Shown piece after piece: positions 33,085 to 41,670 of a stretch of 64,000 nucleotides of DNA (the stretch's first letter is position 1; every line of letters begins with the position of its first letter). Location of the stretch: positions 29,666 to 93,665 of the forward strand of contig JBGAOY010000016.1 of assembly GCA_044221555.1 (NCBI GenBank), written 5' to 3'. Origin of the DNA: JAEUJM01 sp044221555. Its GTDB lineage: Bacteria; Actinomycetota; Acidimicrobiia; Acidimicrobiales; DATDAH01. Both the position numbers and the translations under genes were made by a program. The notes under the pieces were generated by a model, which was not told where the DNA came from, ran no database searches, and worked only from the letters and a program-made list of their open reading frames with translations.

Positions 33085-33990
33085 TCACTCGTCTCCCGGG
33101 CGGAAGTGCGGGGTCTCGGAGTGCTCGCGGGTGGAGCGTTCGATCTCCTCCTCCTCGGCGAGCAGGCGCTCGAGCTCGGGGTCGGCCTCTTTGACCAGCG
33201 GGGCGACCTCCTCGGGCGCGGCGACCACGTCGGCCTCGTCGGCGGGACGGCGTCGGGCCGCCGACGACGACACCACCTTGCGGGCCTCACCGGGACCGGC
33301 GGCCTCGCCCACCGCGAGCGCCGCCTCACGGGCGATCTTGTCCTCGACGACCGTCTTGTAGGGCAGGATGTCGCCCTTGTAGATCCACACCTTCACGCCG
33401 ATGCGGCCGTAGGTGGTGCGGGCCTCGCGGAAGCCGTAGTCGATGTCGGCCCGCAGCGTGTGCAGCGGCACCCGACCCTCGCGGTACCACTCGGTGCGGG
33501 CCATCTCGGAGCCGCCGAGCCGGCCCGAGCACTGGACCCGGATGCCGAGGGCGCCGGCCTTCTGGGCGCTCTGCACGGCCCGCTTCATGGCCCGGCGGAA
33601 CGCCACCCGGCCGGCGAGCTGGTCGGCCACGCCCTGGGCGATGAGGGCGGCGTCGAGCTCGGGCTGCTTGATCTCCTGGATGTTCAGCTGCACCTGGGCG
33701 TTGCCCGAGATGGCGGTGAGGCCGGCCCGAAGGCGATCGGCCTCGGCGCCGCGGCGGCCGATGACGATGCCGGGGCGAGCGGTGTGCACGTCGATGCGCA
33801 GGCGGTCACGTGAGCGCTCGACCTCGATGCGGCTGATGGCGGCGTGGGGCAGCTGCGTCATCAGGTAGTCGCGGATCTTCCAGTCCTCGATGACGTAGTC
33901 CGCGTACTCGTTGCGGTTGGCGAACCAACGCGACTTCCAGTCGGTGGTGACACCGAGGCGGAACCCGTACGGGTTGACTTTCTGGCCCAT
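33085..33990 (-). CDS. rpsC: 30S ribosomal protein S3 with C-terminal extension
   Basis: 301 aa; most S3 proteins are about 210-280. 'MGQKVNPYGFRLGVTTDWKS', the KH domain 'PGIVIGRRGAEADRLR' and 'YKGDILPYK' identify it. The last 65 residues are a charged, Glu-rich tail ('LERLLAEEEEIERSTREH'). It forms the mRNA entry site. TGATG overlap with rplV. Confidence 0.97.
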   Translation of the reverse strand: MGQKVNPYGFRLGVTTDWKSRWFANRNEYADYVIEDWKIRDYLMTQLPHAAISRIEVERSRDRLRIDVHTARPGIVIGRRGAEADRLRAGLTAISGNAQVQLNIQEIKQPELDAALIAQGVADQLAGRVAFRRAMKRAVQSAQKAGALGIRVQCSGRLGGSEMARTEWYREGRVPLHTLRADIDYGFREARTTYGRIGVKVWIYKGDILPYKTVVEDKIAREAALAVGEAAGPGEARKVVSSSAARRRPADEADVVAAPEEVAPLVKEADPELERLLAEEEEIERSTREHSETPHFRPGDE

Positions 33991-34778
33991 CAGTCCTGCT
34001 CCTCGGTGTCGCTCTCGGCGTCGTCGGCCGCTTCGTCGGCGGCGTCGTCGACGGCCGCGTCGCTGGTGTCGTCCTCGGCCACCGCCTCGGCCTCGTCGGT
34101 GCCGGCCTCGTCGGTGCCGGCGTCGTCGGTGCCGGTGTCGGTGTCCGTGTCGGTGTCGGTGGCAGTGGTCTCGTCGACCTGCTCGTCGCCCGTCGCCTCG
34201 ACCACGGCCTCATCGGTCGGCGCCTCGACGTCGGCCTCGCTGGCCTTCGCGTCGGCGTCCTTGGCCTCCGCGGCCTTGGCCTCGGTGACGTCCTCGCCCT
34301 TCGAGCGCGCCACCCGGCGCCGACGCGACGCGGCGGCGTCACGGCCCCGGCTGCGACCGCCGCCGGCGGCACCCCGGGCGTCTTCGCGCCGACGGATCTC
34401 GCGGAGCTGGTCGTCGGAGTAGCGGCTCACGATCACGGTGATGTGGCAGGTGCGCTTGCGGATCCGGGTGGCCCGGCCGCGGGCGCGGGGCCGCCAGCGC
34501 TTGAGGGTGGGGCCCTCGTCGGCGTAGCAGGCCGACACGTACAGCTCGTCGGCGGGCAGCGAGTCGTTGTGCTCGGCGTTGGCCACTGCCGACGCCAGGC
34601 ACTTGCCGATCACGATGGCGGGATCGCGCTCGGTGAACTGCAGGATCTCGAGGGCCCGGTCGACGGGCTCGTCACGGATGAGGTCGAGCACCTCGCGCGC
34701 CTTGTAGGCCGAGAAGCGCACGTAGCGCACCTGGGCGCGGGTGCCCGGGCGCTCGTTGGTCTTCACGCCGAACGCCAT
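33990..34778 (-). CDS. rplV: 50S ribosomal protein L22 with long acidic tail
   Basis: 262 aa, roughly twice the family length. Residues 1-118 are L22 ('TKTNERPG'-like start, 'VRFSAYKAREVLDLIRDEP', 'AVANAEHN', 'YADEGPTLKRWRPRARGRATRI'). Then a short Arg-rich stretch leads into about 120 residues rich in Asp, Thr, Ala and Glu, including runs of alternating Thr-Asp. L22 lines the exit tunnel, so the tail should leave the ribosome near the tunnel mouth. The tail is coupled by overlap to rpsC on the 3' side, so it is not a separate gene. Confidence 0.95.
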   Translation of the reverse strand: MAFGVKTNERPGTRAQVRYVRFSAYKAREVLDLIRDEPVDRALEILQFTERDPAIVIGKCLASAVANAEHNDSLPADELYVSACYADEGPTLKRWRPRARGRATRIRKRTCHITVIVSRYSDDQLREIRRREDARGAAGGGRSRGRDAAASRRRRVARSKGEDVTEAKAAEAKDADAKASEADVEAPTDEAVVEATGDEQVDETTATDTDTDTDTGTDDAGTDEAGTDEAEAVAEDDTSDAAVDDAADEAADDAESDTEEQD

Positions 34779-35053
34779 CAGCGACCCGACCGTTCCTGAC
34801 CGGCGTGGAACCGGAAGGTGCGGGTGGGCGCGAACTCGCCCAGCTTGTGGCCCACCATCGACTCGGTGATGTAGACGGGCACGTGCTTGCGCCCGTCGTG
34901 CACCGCGATGGTGTGGCCCACCATCTCGGGGATCACCGTCGAACGGCGCGACCAGGTCTTGATCACGCTCTTTTCGTTCTTGGCGTTGAGGGCGTCCACC
35001 TTCTTCAAAAGGTGATCGTCCACGAACGGGCCCTTCTTCAGGCTGCGTGGCAT
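34778..35053 (-). CDS. rpsS: 30S ribosomal protein S19
   Basis: 91 aa from ATG 35053, with GGAGG nine bases upstream; the frame opens six bases earlier at TTG. 'PRSLKKGPFVDDHLLKKVD', 'SRRSTVIPEMVGHTIAVHDG' and 'GHKLGEFAPTRTFRFH' are S19. Head-of-30S protein. TGATG overlap with rplV. Confidence 0.97.
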   Translation of the reverse strand: MPRSLKKGPFVDDHLLKKVDALNAKNEKSVIKTWSRRSTVIPEMVGHTIAVHDGRKHVPVYITESMVGHKLGEFAPTRTFRFHAGQERSGR

Positions 35054-35059
35054 GGCCAA

Positions 35060-35896
35060 CTACCTCCGGGAGCCGCGGGTACGTCGGCGGCGGACGATCA
35101 GCTTCTGGGATGGCTTGTTCTTGTCGCGGGTGCGACCTTCGGGCTTGCCCCACGGCGACACGGGGTGGCGACCACCCGAGCTCTTGCCCTCGCCACCACC
35201 GAGTGGGTGGTCGACGGGGTTCATGGCCACGCCGCGGGTCTGGGGGCGGACGCCCTTCCAGCGGTTGCGGCCGGCCTTGCCGATCTTGACCAGCTCGGCC
35301 TCGCTGTTGCCCACCTCGCCGACTGTGGCGCGGCAGTCGATGGGCACGCGGCGCATCTCGGTGCTGGGCAGGCGCAGGGTGGCGAAGTCGCCCTCCTTGG
35401 CCACCAGCTGCACGCTGGTGCCGGCGCTGCGGGCCAGCTTGGCGCCGCCGCCGGGCTTCAGCTCGATGGCGTGCACCGTGGTGCCGACCGGGATGTAGCG
35501 CATCGGCAGCGCGTTGCCGGGGCGGATCTCCGCGCCGTGGCCGCTCTGCAGCATGTCGCCGACCGTGACCCGGTCGGGGGCGAGGATGTAGCGCTTCTCG
35601 CCGTCGACGTAGTGGAGCAACAGGATGCGGCAGTTGCGGTTCGGGTCGTACTCCACCGCGGCCACCTTGGCGGGGACGCCGTCCTTGGTGCGCTTGAAGT
35701 CGATCACCCGGTAGCGCTGCTTGTGGCCGCCGCCCTTGTGACGGGCGGTCTTGCGGCCGACGTTGTTGCGCCCACCGGTGTTGTGCTTGGGCGCGAGCAG
35801 CGAGCGCTCGGGGGTCGACTTGGTGATCTCGGAGAAGTCGGACGCCGTCTGGAAGCGGCGACCGGCACTGGTGGGCTTGCGTTTGCGAATGGCCAT
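35060..35896 (-). CDS. rplB: 50S ribosomal protein L2
   Basis: 278 aa from ATG 35896. 'GGRNNVGRKTARHKGGGHKQ', 'YDPNRNCRILLLHYVDGEKRYI', 'AIELKPGGGAKLARSAG' and the catalytic-centre segment 'GVAMNPVDHPLGGGEGKSSGGRH' (given in sections) are canonical, including the conserved His. It is needed for peptidyl-transferase assembly and subunit joining. Confidence 0.98.
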   Translation of the reverse strand: MAIRKRKPTSAGRRFQTASDFSEITKSTPERSLLAPKHNTGGRNNVGRKTARHKGGGHKQRYRVIDFKRTKDGVPAKVAAVEYDPNRNCRILLLHYVDGEKRYILAPDRVTVGDMLQSGHGAEIRPGNALPMRYIPVGTTVHAIELKPGGGAKLARSAGTSVQLVAKEGDFATLRLPSTEMRRVPIDCRATVGEVGNSEAELVKIGKAGRNRWKGVRPQTRGVAMNPVDHPLGGGEGKSSGGRHPVSPWGKPEGRTRDKNKPSQKLIVRRRRTRGSRR

Positions 35897-35903
35897 CGGT
35901 CTT

Positions 35904-36194
35904 CTATCCCTCGAACAGATCGATCGAGTCACCCTCGGCCAGGGTGACGAGGGCGCGCTTGGTGGTGGGCCGCTGGCCGTAGGTGAACGTCTTGCGGTTC
36001 CGCTTGCGCTTGCCCTTGCGGTTGAGCGTGTTGACCTTCACCACGGTGACCCCGAAGATCGCCTGGACCGCGTCGCGGATCTCGGGCTTCGAGGCACTGG
36101 TGTGGACCTTGAACGTGTACACGTTGTCCTCGAGCAGGCCGTAGGACTTCTCGCTGACCACCGGCTCGAGGATGACGTCGCGGGGATCCTTCAC
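35904..36194 (-). CDS. rplW: 50S ribosomal protein L23
   Basis: 96 aa; the GTG start overlaps the rplD stop (GTGA). 'DVILEPVVSEKSYGLLEDN' and 'TLNRKGKRKRNRKTFTYGQR' are L23. It is the docking site for trigger factor and SRP at the exit tunnel. Confidence 0.97.
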   Translation of the reverse strand: MKDPRDVILEPVVSEKSYGLLEDNVYTFKVHTSASKPEIRDAVQAIFGVTVVKVNTLNRKGKRKRNRKTFTYGQRPTTKRALVTLAEGDSIDLFEG

Positions 36195-36949
36195 GATGCC
36201 TGCTCCTCGTCGGTGTCGGCGTCGGTGTCGTCAGCGGCGGCGGTGTCGTCGGCGGCGACGGTGTCGGTGTCGGCATCATCGGCGTCGTCGTCACCGGCGG
36301 CGGCATCATCGTCGGCGGTGCCGGCGGGGGCCTCGCCGCTCGACGGCTCGCTGGAGGGAAGCGTGGCGGTGGTGAAGATCACCCAGTCGGCCACCAGCAC
36401 GTCGTAGGCGTTGAGCTCGCCCGGGCTGATGGTGTGCACCTCGCCCAGGTTCCGGAAGCTCTTCCAGGCGGCCTCGTCGCCGGGCTCGATCACCACGAGC
36501 GAGCGCCCCTCGACGCCGAGGTCGGCCAGGGCAGCACGGGCGGCCTTGGTGGAGGGGCCGTCGAAGCCCCAGCTGTCGATGACGATCACCTTGTCGTCGG
36601 AGGCCCGGTCGGACAGCGCCGAGCGCAGGGCCAGCCGCACCATCTTCTTGGGGGTGCGCTGGGCGTAGCTGCGGGGCTTCGGGCCGAGGGCCACGCCGCC
36701 ACCACGCCACTGCGGCGAGCGGATCGATCCCTGGCGGGCCCGGCCGGTGCCCTTCTGCTTCCAGGGCTTGGCGCCACCGCCCCGCACCTCGGCGCGGGTC
36801 TTGGTGCTCTGGTTGCCACCCCGGCGGGCGGCCAGCTGAGCGGTGACCACCTGGTGGAGCACCGCCTGGTTGGGCTCGATGCCGAAGATCGCCTCGTCGA
36901 GGTCGGCCTTGGCCGGCGTGATCTTCGCGGACTTGGTGGCGGCGGCCAT
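36191..36949 (-). CDS. rplD: 50S ribosomal protein L4 with acidic C-terminal tail
   Basis: 252 aa; about 205-215 is usual. 'VLHQVVTAQLAARRGGNQSTKTRAEVRGGGAKPWKQKGTGRARQGS' (sections) is the L4 loop that enters the exit tunnel. The last 55 residues are almost only Asp, Ala, Thr and Glu. In some bacteria L4 represses the S10 operon; here rpsJ is not in the same transcript. TGATG overlap with rplC. Confidence 0.96.
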   Translation of the reverse strand: MAAATKSAKITPAKADLDEAIFGIEPNQAVLHQVVTAQLAARRGGNQSTKTRAEVRGGGAKPWKQKGTGRARQGSIRSPQWRGGGVALGPKPRSYAQRTPKKMVRLALRSALSDRASDDKVIVIDSWGFDGPSTKAARAALADLGVEGRSLVVIEPGDEAAWKSFRNLGEVHTISPGELNAYDVLVADWVIFTTATLPSSEPSSGEAPAGTADDDAAAGDDDADDADTDTVAADDTAAADDTDADTDEEQAS

Positions 36950-37596
36950 CAGCTCTTCACCCCGGCTTTCACGGCGTTGCGGATGAGGACGATGCCGCCC
37001 TTGGGCCCGGGGACCGCGCCCCGCACGAGCAGCAGGTCCCGGTCGGGATCGGCCTCGACCACGGTGAGGTTCAGGGTGGTGACCCGCTCGCCGCCCATGC
37101 GACCGGCCATCCGGGTGCCCTTGAACACACGGGCCGGCGTGGCGCAGGCGCCGATCGAGCCGGGCATGCGATGCACGCGGTGGGCGCCGTGGCTGGCCCG
37201 CTGGCCCTTGAAGCCGTGGCGCTTCATCACGCCGGCGTAGCCCTTGCCCTTGCTGATCGCGGTGACGTCGATCAGGTCGCCCTGGGCGAGCACGTCGACC
37301 TTGATCTCCTGGCCGACCGAGTACTCGCTCACGTCGTCGAGGCGCAGCTCGACGAGGCGGGCCCCGGGGTCGACGCCGGCCTTGGCGAAGTGCCCGGCCT
37401 TGGGCTGGCTGAGCTTGTTCGGGTCCCGGTGGCCGAAGGTCACCTGCAGCGCGCTGTACCCGTCGGTGTCGGGCGTCTTGATCTGCACGATGCGGCAGGG
37501 CGCGACCTTGACCATGGTCACGGGCACGACGCGGTTGTTCTCGTCCCAGACCTGGGTCATGCCGACTTTTTCGCCGACGATTGCGGTTGTCGCCAT
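36949..37596 (-). CDS. rplC: 50S ribosomal protein L3
   Basis: 215 aa. ATG 37596 gives 'ATTAIVGEKVGMTQVW', the normal L3 start; the frame opens 15 codons earlier without family match. 'FKGQRASHGAHRVHRMPGSIG' and 'GTRMAGRMGGERVT' (sections) follow. Normally preceded by rpsJ; here it opens the central ribosomal block, about 26 kb from rpsJ, behind its own candidate promoter. Confidence 0.97.
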   Translation of the reverse strand: MATTAIVGEKVGMTQVWDENNRVVPVTMVKVAPCRIVQIKTPDTDGYSALQVTFGHRDPNKLSQPKAGHFAKAGVDPGARLVELRLDDVSEYSVGQEIKVDVLAQGDLIDVTAISKGKGYAGVMKRHGFKGQRASHGAHRVHRMPGSIGACATPARVFKGTRMAGRMGGERVTTLNLTVVEADPDRDLLLVRGAVPGPKGGIVLIRNAVKAGVKS

Positions 37597-37746
37597 CTGC
37601 GTGTCTCTCTCGGTCGGACGGGCGAAGGGGTGCCCGTTCACGCGAACGCTCCGCAGGAGGTCAGACCCCCGGCGGAGCGCGGTTCAGGTTGTGCCACGTG
37701 GTCCCTGCGAGCAGGCGCACGCGGACGTCAATTGCGAAGCTGGGTT

Positions 37747-37777
37747 ACTCTAGCGGCGCCGCGAGCGTTCCCGCCAA
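37747..37777 (-). promoter_or_regulatory. Candidate promoter of the rplC-rplO block
   Basis: TTGGCG (37777-37772) and TAGAGT (37752-37747) are 19 bases apart on the minus strand, about 150 bp before rplC. The leader downstream can form a stem from GCTCCGC (37648-37654) and GCGGAGC (37672-37678). A separate promoter is expected because rpsJ lies far away behind a hairpin. Confidence 0.4.
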
Positions 37778-37869
37778 ACGGGCGGTGGACGGGTGGTGGC
37801 CCCCGTCACAACGCGGGGTTGTCCGCCAACGTCGCGTTCAGGGTGGTTCACACCCGATACCGCAGGCGG

Positions 37870-37894
37870 AACCCGACACTCAGAGTGTCGGGTT
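37870..37894. terminator. 25-bp perfect palindrome across the stop codon of the NHL-repeat gene
   Basis: AACCCGACACTC and GAGTGTCGGGTT flank a single A. The stop codon of the minus-strand gene (37880-37882) lies inside. As RNA it forms a strong hairpin, probably a terminator for the NHL gene; as DNA it could equally be a binding site. Confidence 0.55.
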
Positions 37895-40207
37895 GTCGGC
37901 CAGCGTGACGCTGAGCGGGGTGGAGACACCGGCGAAGAGCGAGACCGGGGTGGCGTTGGCCAGGTCGACCTGGATGTGGTTGTCGAACCACTCGGCCAGG
38001 TTGGCGTTGGTCGGGTCGATGAACAGCACCCGGTAGCCGTTGCCCGGGTGCAGGCCGGTGATCGTGTACCCGCCCACCGCGTTGGCCTGCGTCCCCTTGG
38101 ACCGGCCGGTGTTCAGGTCGACCGCGTACACGAACGCCCCAGGCACCCCACCCGCGGCACCCGTGACCGTCCCCGTCAACGTCGCCCCATTCACCGGTGG
38201 CGCAACGCCGTTGGCCACCACGGCGGCATTGGCGAAGACCCCGCCGCCGGCCGGCACCGTGACGAAGTCGCTCTCCCCCACCTGCGTGATGTCGGCCTTG
38301 TCGTTGAACCACTCGAACGTGTGCGTGCCGAGGGGGTCGACGAATCCCACGATGTACCGGCCCGGGGGAACGGTCATGACGTAGGCGCCCGCGCCGTCGG
38401 TGAACGCACCGCGGGCCAGGCCGAAGCTGCCCACCTGCATCACCACCACGTACAGCCCACCCAGGCCACCGCCGGTGACCGTCCCGCGGAGCTGGCCGGA
38501 GGTGGCGAACCGCTTGATGCGGTTGTTGCCAGTGTCGGCCACGTAGACGTTGCCCCGGCTGTCCGCGGCGACCCCGACCGCGCCGGAGAAGCCCGACTGG
38601 TGGGACTTCAAGACCCCGCCGAAGCTGAACTCCTGCAAGCGGTTGTTGACCGAGTCGATCACGAGCACATCGCCCTGCGGGTCGACGGCGACGCCCCGTG
38701 CCGAGAGGAACTGGCCGATGCCCGGGCCCGCCGTCCCGAAGCTGCCCAGCAACGTGCCGGTCGCGCTGAATCGGTCGATGCGGTCGGCCTCGGAGGAGAC
38801 GTAGAGGAGGCCGTTGGCATCGACCCCGATCCCGTCGACCTTCGCGACGGCCCACTTGCGGACGAAGGTGCCGCCGTTGGTGTACTCCCGGACCAGGCCG
38901 GCATCGAAGTCGGTGAAGTAGACGTCGCCGTTCAGGGGGCTGATGATCACGCCGTTCGGGGTCTCGAGGCTGTCGGCCGCACCGATGGTCCGGATCAGTG
39001 CTCCCGAGGGCGAGAGAACCCTGACCGCTGCGGGCATCGCCACATAGAGGTTCCCTGACGACGGTTCGACGGCCACCGCCGTAGGCGTCTGGTCCGCGCT
39101 CGCCGCCACCGGGATGTGGGCCAGCAAGGTCCCGTCGGGCGCGTACTTGTCGATCGAGAGCCCGCTGGGCACGTAGAGGTTGCCCGCGGCGTCCAGGCCG
39201 GGTTGTCGCGGCGACGAGCCCGACGCCCAGGTGGCCACGAGCGGAAGCGGGGCGCCCACGGCGCCGAATCGCTCGATGCGGTTGTTCATGGAGTCGGCCG
39301 CGAACAGGTTGCCGAAGGCGTCGACCACCAGGCCCTGCGGGCTGGCGAACTGCCCGTTCCCGCTCCCGGCGGCGCCGACGGCCTCCTTGAACACACCGTT
39401 CTGGTCGAAGCGCTGCAGGCGGTTGTTCAGCGAGTCGGCCACGACGACCTCGTGGGACACGGGGTCGACCGTCAGCGCGCGGGGGCTGTCGAACTGGCCG
39501 GCACCCGCCCCCGCGGTCCCCCACTTCGTCTCGAAGACCCCGAGGTTCGAGAAGCGCTGGATCCGTTGGTTGGTGACATCGGCGACGTAGACGTCGGCGA
39601 AGAAGGGGTCGAACACCACATCACGCGGCGACTGGAACTTGCCGTCCCCTGGTCCGGTCGAGCCCCACTTGCGGAAGAACGTGCCGCTCGCCGAGAGGTG
39701 CTGGACCCGGTTGTTCCCCGTGTCGGCGACGTACACGGAGCCAGAGGCCCCCACGGTGATGCCCATCGGGTCGGAGAACTGGCCGTCCCCGGTCCCCACC
39801 GTCCCGAACTTGCGGACGAAGGTGCCCGTGGTCGTGAACACGTCGATCCGGTCGTTCAAGGTGTCGGCCACGAAGACGTTGCCCGCGGCGTCGACCGCGA
39901 CGTCGTTCGGGGCGTTCATCTGCCCGTTGGCCGAGCCCTGGGTGCCGAACGTTCGGATGAACGCGCCGCTCGGGCTGAACACCTGGATCCGATGGTTGGT
40001 GCGATCGGCCACGAACACGTTGCCGGTGGCGTCCACGGCCACGCCACGGGGACTGTTGAACTGGCCGTTGCCGCTCCCGAGAGTGCCCCACTTCAGGTTG
40101 AACGGCAGCGTCAGCGCCGCCGCGGGAGCGGCCGTCGTGGTGACGACGAGCGTCGTCGCCAGCGAAACGAGCACGGCCCCGACGGTGAGCAGTCGTCGCG
40201 CTCGCAT
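37880..40207 (-). CDS. Secreted NHL-repeat beta-propeller protein with C-terminal regulatory-like domains
   Basis: 775 aa with a clear signal peptide ('RRLLTVGAVLVSLATTLVV' then Ala-rich cleavage). Residues 35-560 hold about ten NHL repeats of the form 'GxGxGQFxxPxGVAVDxxGNVFVADxxNxRI', predicting one or two beta-propellers. Two carboxypeptidase-regulatory-like beta domains follow (about 565-680 and 690-775), with 'GTVTG', 'FVDPLGTHTFEWFNDKADI' and 'FIDPTNANLAEWFDNH', the same type as in the 1163-aa protein at 16647-20138. There is no anchor. It is probably an extracellular binding protein; ligand unknown. Divergent from the Na/Pi-like gene. Confidence 0.8.
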   Translation of the reverse strand: MRARRLLTVGAVLVSLATTLVVTTTAAPAAALTLPFNLKWGTLGSGNGQFNSPRGVAVDATGNVFVADRTNHRIQVFSPSGAFIRTFGTQGSANGQMNAPNDVAVDAAGNVFVADTLNDRIDVFTTTGTFVRKFGTVGTGDGQFSDPMGITVGASGSVYVADTGNNRVQHLSASGTFFRKWGSTGPGDGKFQSPRDVVFDPFFADVYVADVTNQRIQRFSNLGVFETKWGTAGAGAGQFDSPRALTVDPVSHEVVVADSLNNRLQRFDQNGVFKEAVGAAGSGNGQFASPQGLVVDAFGNLFAADSMNNRIERFGAVGAPLPLVATWASGSSPRQPGLDAAGNLYVPSGLSIDKYAPDGTLLAHIPVAASADQTPTAVAVEPSSGNLYVAMPAAVRVLSPSGALIRTIGAADSLETPNGVIISPLNGDVYFTDFDAGLVREYTNGGTFVRKWAVAKVDGIGVDANGLLYVSSEADRIDRFSATGTLLGSFGTAGPGIGQFLSARGVAVDPQGDVLVIDSVNNRLQEFSFGGVLKSHQSGFSGAVGVAADSRGNVYVADTGNNRIKRFATSGQLRGTVTGGGLGGLYVVVMQVGSFGLARGAFTDGAGAYVMTVPPGRYIVGFVDPLGTHTFEWFNDKADITQVGESDFVTVPAGGGVFANAAVVANGVAPPVNGATLTGTVTGAAGGVPGAFVYAVDLNTGRSKGTQANAVGGYTITGLHPGNGYRVLFIDPTNANLAEWFDNHIQVDLANATPVSLFAGVSTPLSVTLADNPTL

Positions 40208-40423
40208 GGGGCCACCGGCTCTCTCCGGTCAGACGACCGGCTTGGGCCGAGCGTACTCCTCGTGTCCCACCGACGACGGGGGTGCGCATCCACCGACCGG
40301 GAGTGTCGTCGGTCACCGGACCGACCAGGGCCTCACCGGTGCGGTCCATGACCGGGCGCTGATCCTCGGGGCACACCGCCCCACCCACCTTGTCTATATT
40401 TGCAATCCCTCAACTAGGAAAGG

Positions 40424-41566
40424 TTGACTGGAGGGATGCACGACACCGAGCCGCCGGCCGTCGCCCACATCCACGGCATCGAACTGCCCGACGAGGACGT
40501 GGTCGTCCCCCGTTCCCGTGCCCTGGGCCTGCTGTTGAAGCTCGTGTACCTGGTGGTCGGCATCGGGCTGTTCGTGGTGGCCCTGGGGCTCATGAAGAAG
40601 GGCGCGGCCGAGCTGATCCCCGCCCTCGAGGGCTCGATCTTCACCGACAACGCCTGGAGCACGCTCGGCCTCGGGTGGATCGGCGCCTGCATCGTGCTCT
40701 CGGGCTCGCCGGTGGCGGCGTCGGCGCTGACCCTGCTCGACGGCGGCGCCATCGACGTCACCCAGTCGTTCACCATGCTCACGGGCTCCCGCCTCGGCGC
40801 CGCCTTCGTGGTGCTCGTGGTCGGCACGATCTACGCCCTGCGCAACAACGGCACCACCGGCCGCCGGGCGCCCATCTCGATCGGCGTGCTGTCGCTGCTG
40901 ATGACCATGATCACCTACGTCCCGGCCGCCGTCGTGGGCTACCTGCTGTTGGACCGCGGTGTGTTCGACGGCATGGACATCGGCACCTCGCCCCGCTTGA
41001 CGTCGCTCACCGACACGCTGTTCGGCTGGCCCGTCGACCTCGCCGTCGACCACCTGCCGGGGTGGATGCTGTTCCCGCTCGGCCTGGCCACCCTGCTCGT
41101 GGGCTTCTGGCTGTTCGACAAGGTGCTCCCGAGCGTCGGCGGCGAGGAGCTCGAGCACCGGCCCGAGCAGTGGTACGAGGCCAAGTGGCCCATGTTCCTG
41201 CTGGGGTGCGGCGTGTGCCTGCTCACCCTGTCGGTGTCGGTGGCGCTGACCGTGCTGGTGCCGCTGGTGGCCAAGGGCCAGATCCGGCGGGCCAACACGC
41301 TGCCGTACATCGCGGGGGCGAACATCACCACGTTGGCCGACACGCTGGTGGCGGCGATCCTGCTGGGCAACCAGGACGCGGTGCGGGTGGTGGTCGCCGT
41401 CACCCTCGCGGTCACGGTGTGGACGTTGTTCCTTCTGACCTTCTGCTATCCGGCGGTGCGGCGCTTCTGCCTGGGTGTGGCCCGGCGCGCCCTCGAGTCG
41501 CCCCAACGGCTGGTGGCGTTCGTGGCGGTGCTCTTCCTGGTGCCGATGGCCCTCATCGTCGTCTGA
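40424..41566 (+). CDS. Na/Pi-cotransporter (SLC34/NptA)-like membrane protein
   Basis: 380 aa, about 8-9 TM helices. Two inverted-repeat-like segments resemble the family's re-entrant halves: 'LSGSPVAASALTLLDGGAI...FTMLTGSRLG' and 'TLPYIAGANITTLADTLVAAILLGN'. The usual QSSS signature is replaced by 'GSPVAAS', so transport of phosphate is uncertain. TTG 40424 (AGGA upstream) or ATG 40436 (GGAGG too close) may start it. A TATATT hexamer at 40395-40400 marks the likely promoter. It lies in the same region as the Pst-type genes but on the other strand. Confidence 0.55.
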   Translation: MTGGMHDTEPPAVAHIHGIELPDEDVVVPRSRALGLLLKLVYLVVGIGLFVVALGLMKKGAAELIPALEGSIFTDNAWSTLGLGWIGACIVLSGSPVAASALTLLDGGAIDVTQSFTMLTGSRLGAAFVVLVVGTIYALRNNGTTGRRAPISIGVLSLLMTMITYVPAAVVGYLLLDRGVFDGMDIGTSPRLTSLTDTLFGWPVDLAVDHLPGWMLFPLGLATLLVGFWLFDKVLPSVGGEELEHRPEQWYEAKWPMFLLGCGVCLLTLSVSVALTVLVPLVAKGQIRRANTLPYIAGANITTLADTLVAAILLGNQDAVRVVVAVTLAVTVWTLFLLTFCYPAVRRFCLGVARRALESPQRLVAFVAVLFLVPMALIVV

Positions 41567-41670
41567 CCGCGCTGGTGCGCCGATGCAGCCGGCGCCCCGT
41601 GCGCGCGTGAGTGACCCGGAGGGGGCACGGTCGCGCGCGAGCTCGGGGGTCGGGGTGGCAAGCTCGCGGC

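Noticed and set aside
33990..34400. Acidic 3' part of rplV as a separate gene
   Set aside because: No start or ribosome site at the junction; the frame is continuous with L22 and its stop overlaps the rpsC start, so it is an L22 tail.
40208..40423. Riboswitch or ncRNA in the divergent region before the Na/Pi-like gene
   Set aside because: No conserved motif recognised; only short CCGG hairpins and an A+T-rich promoter patch.
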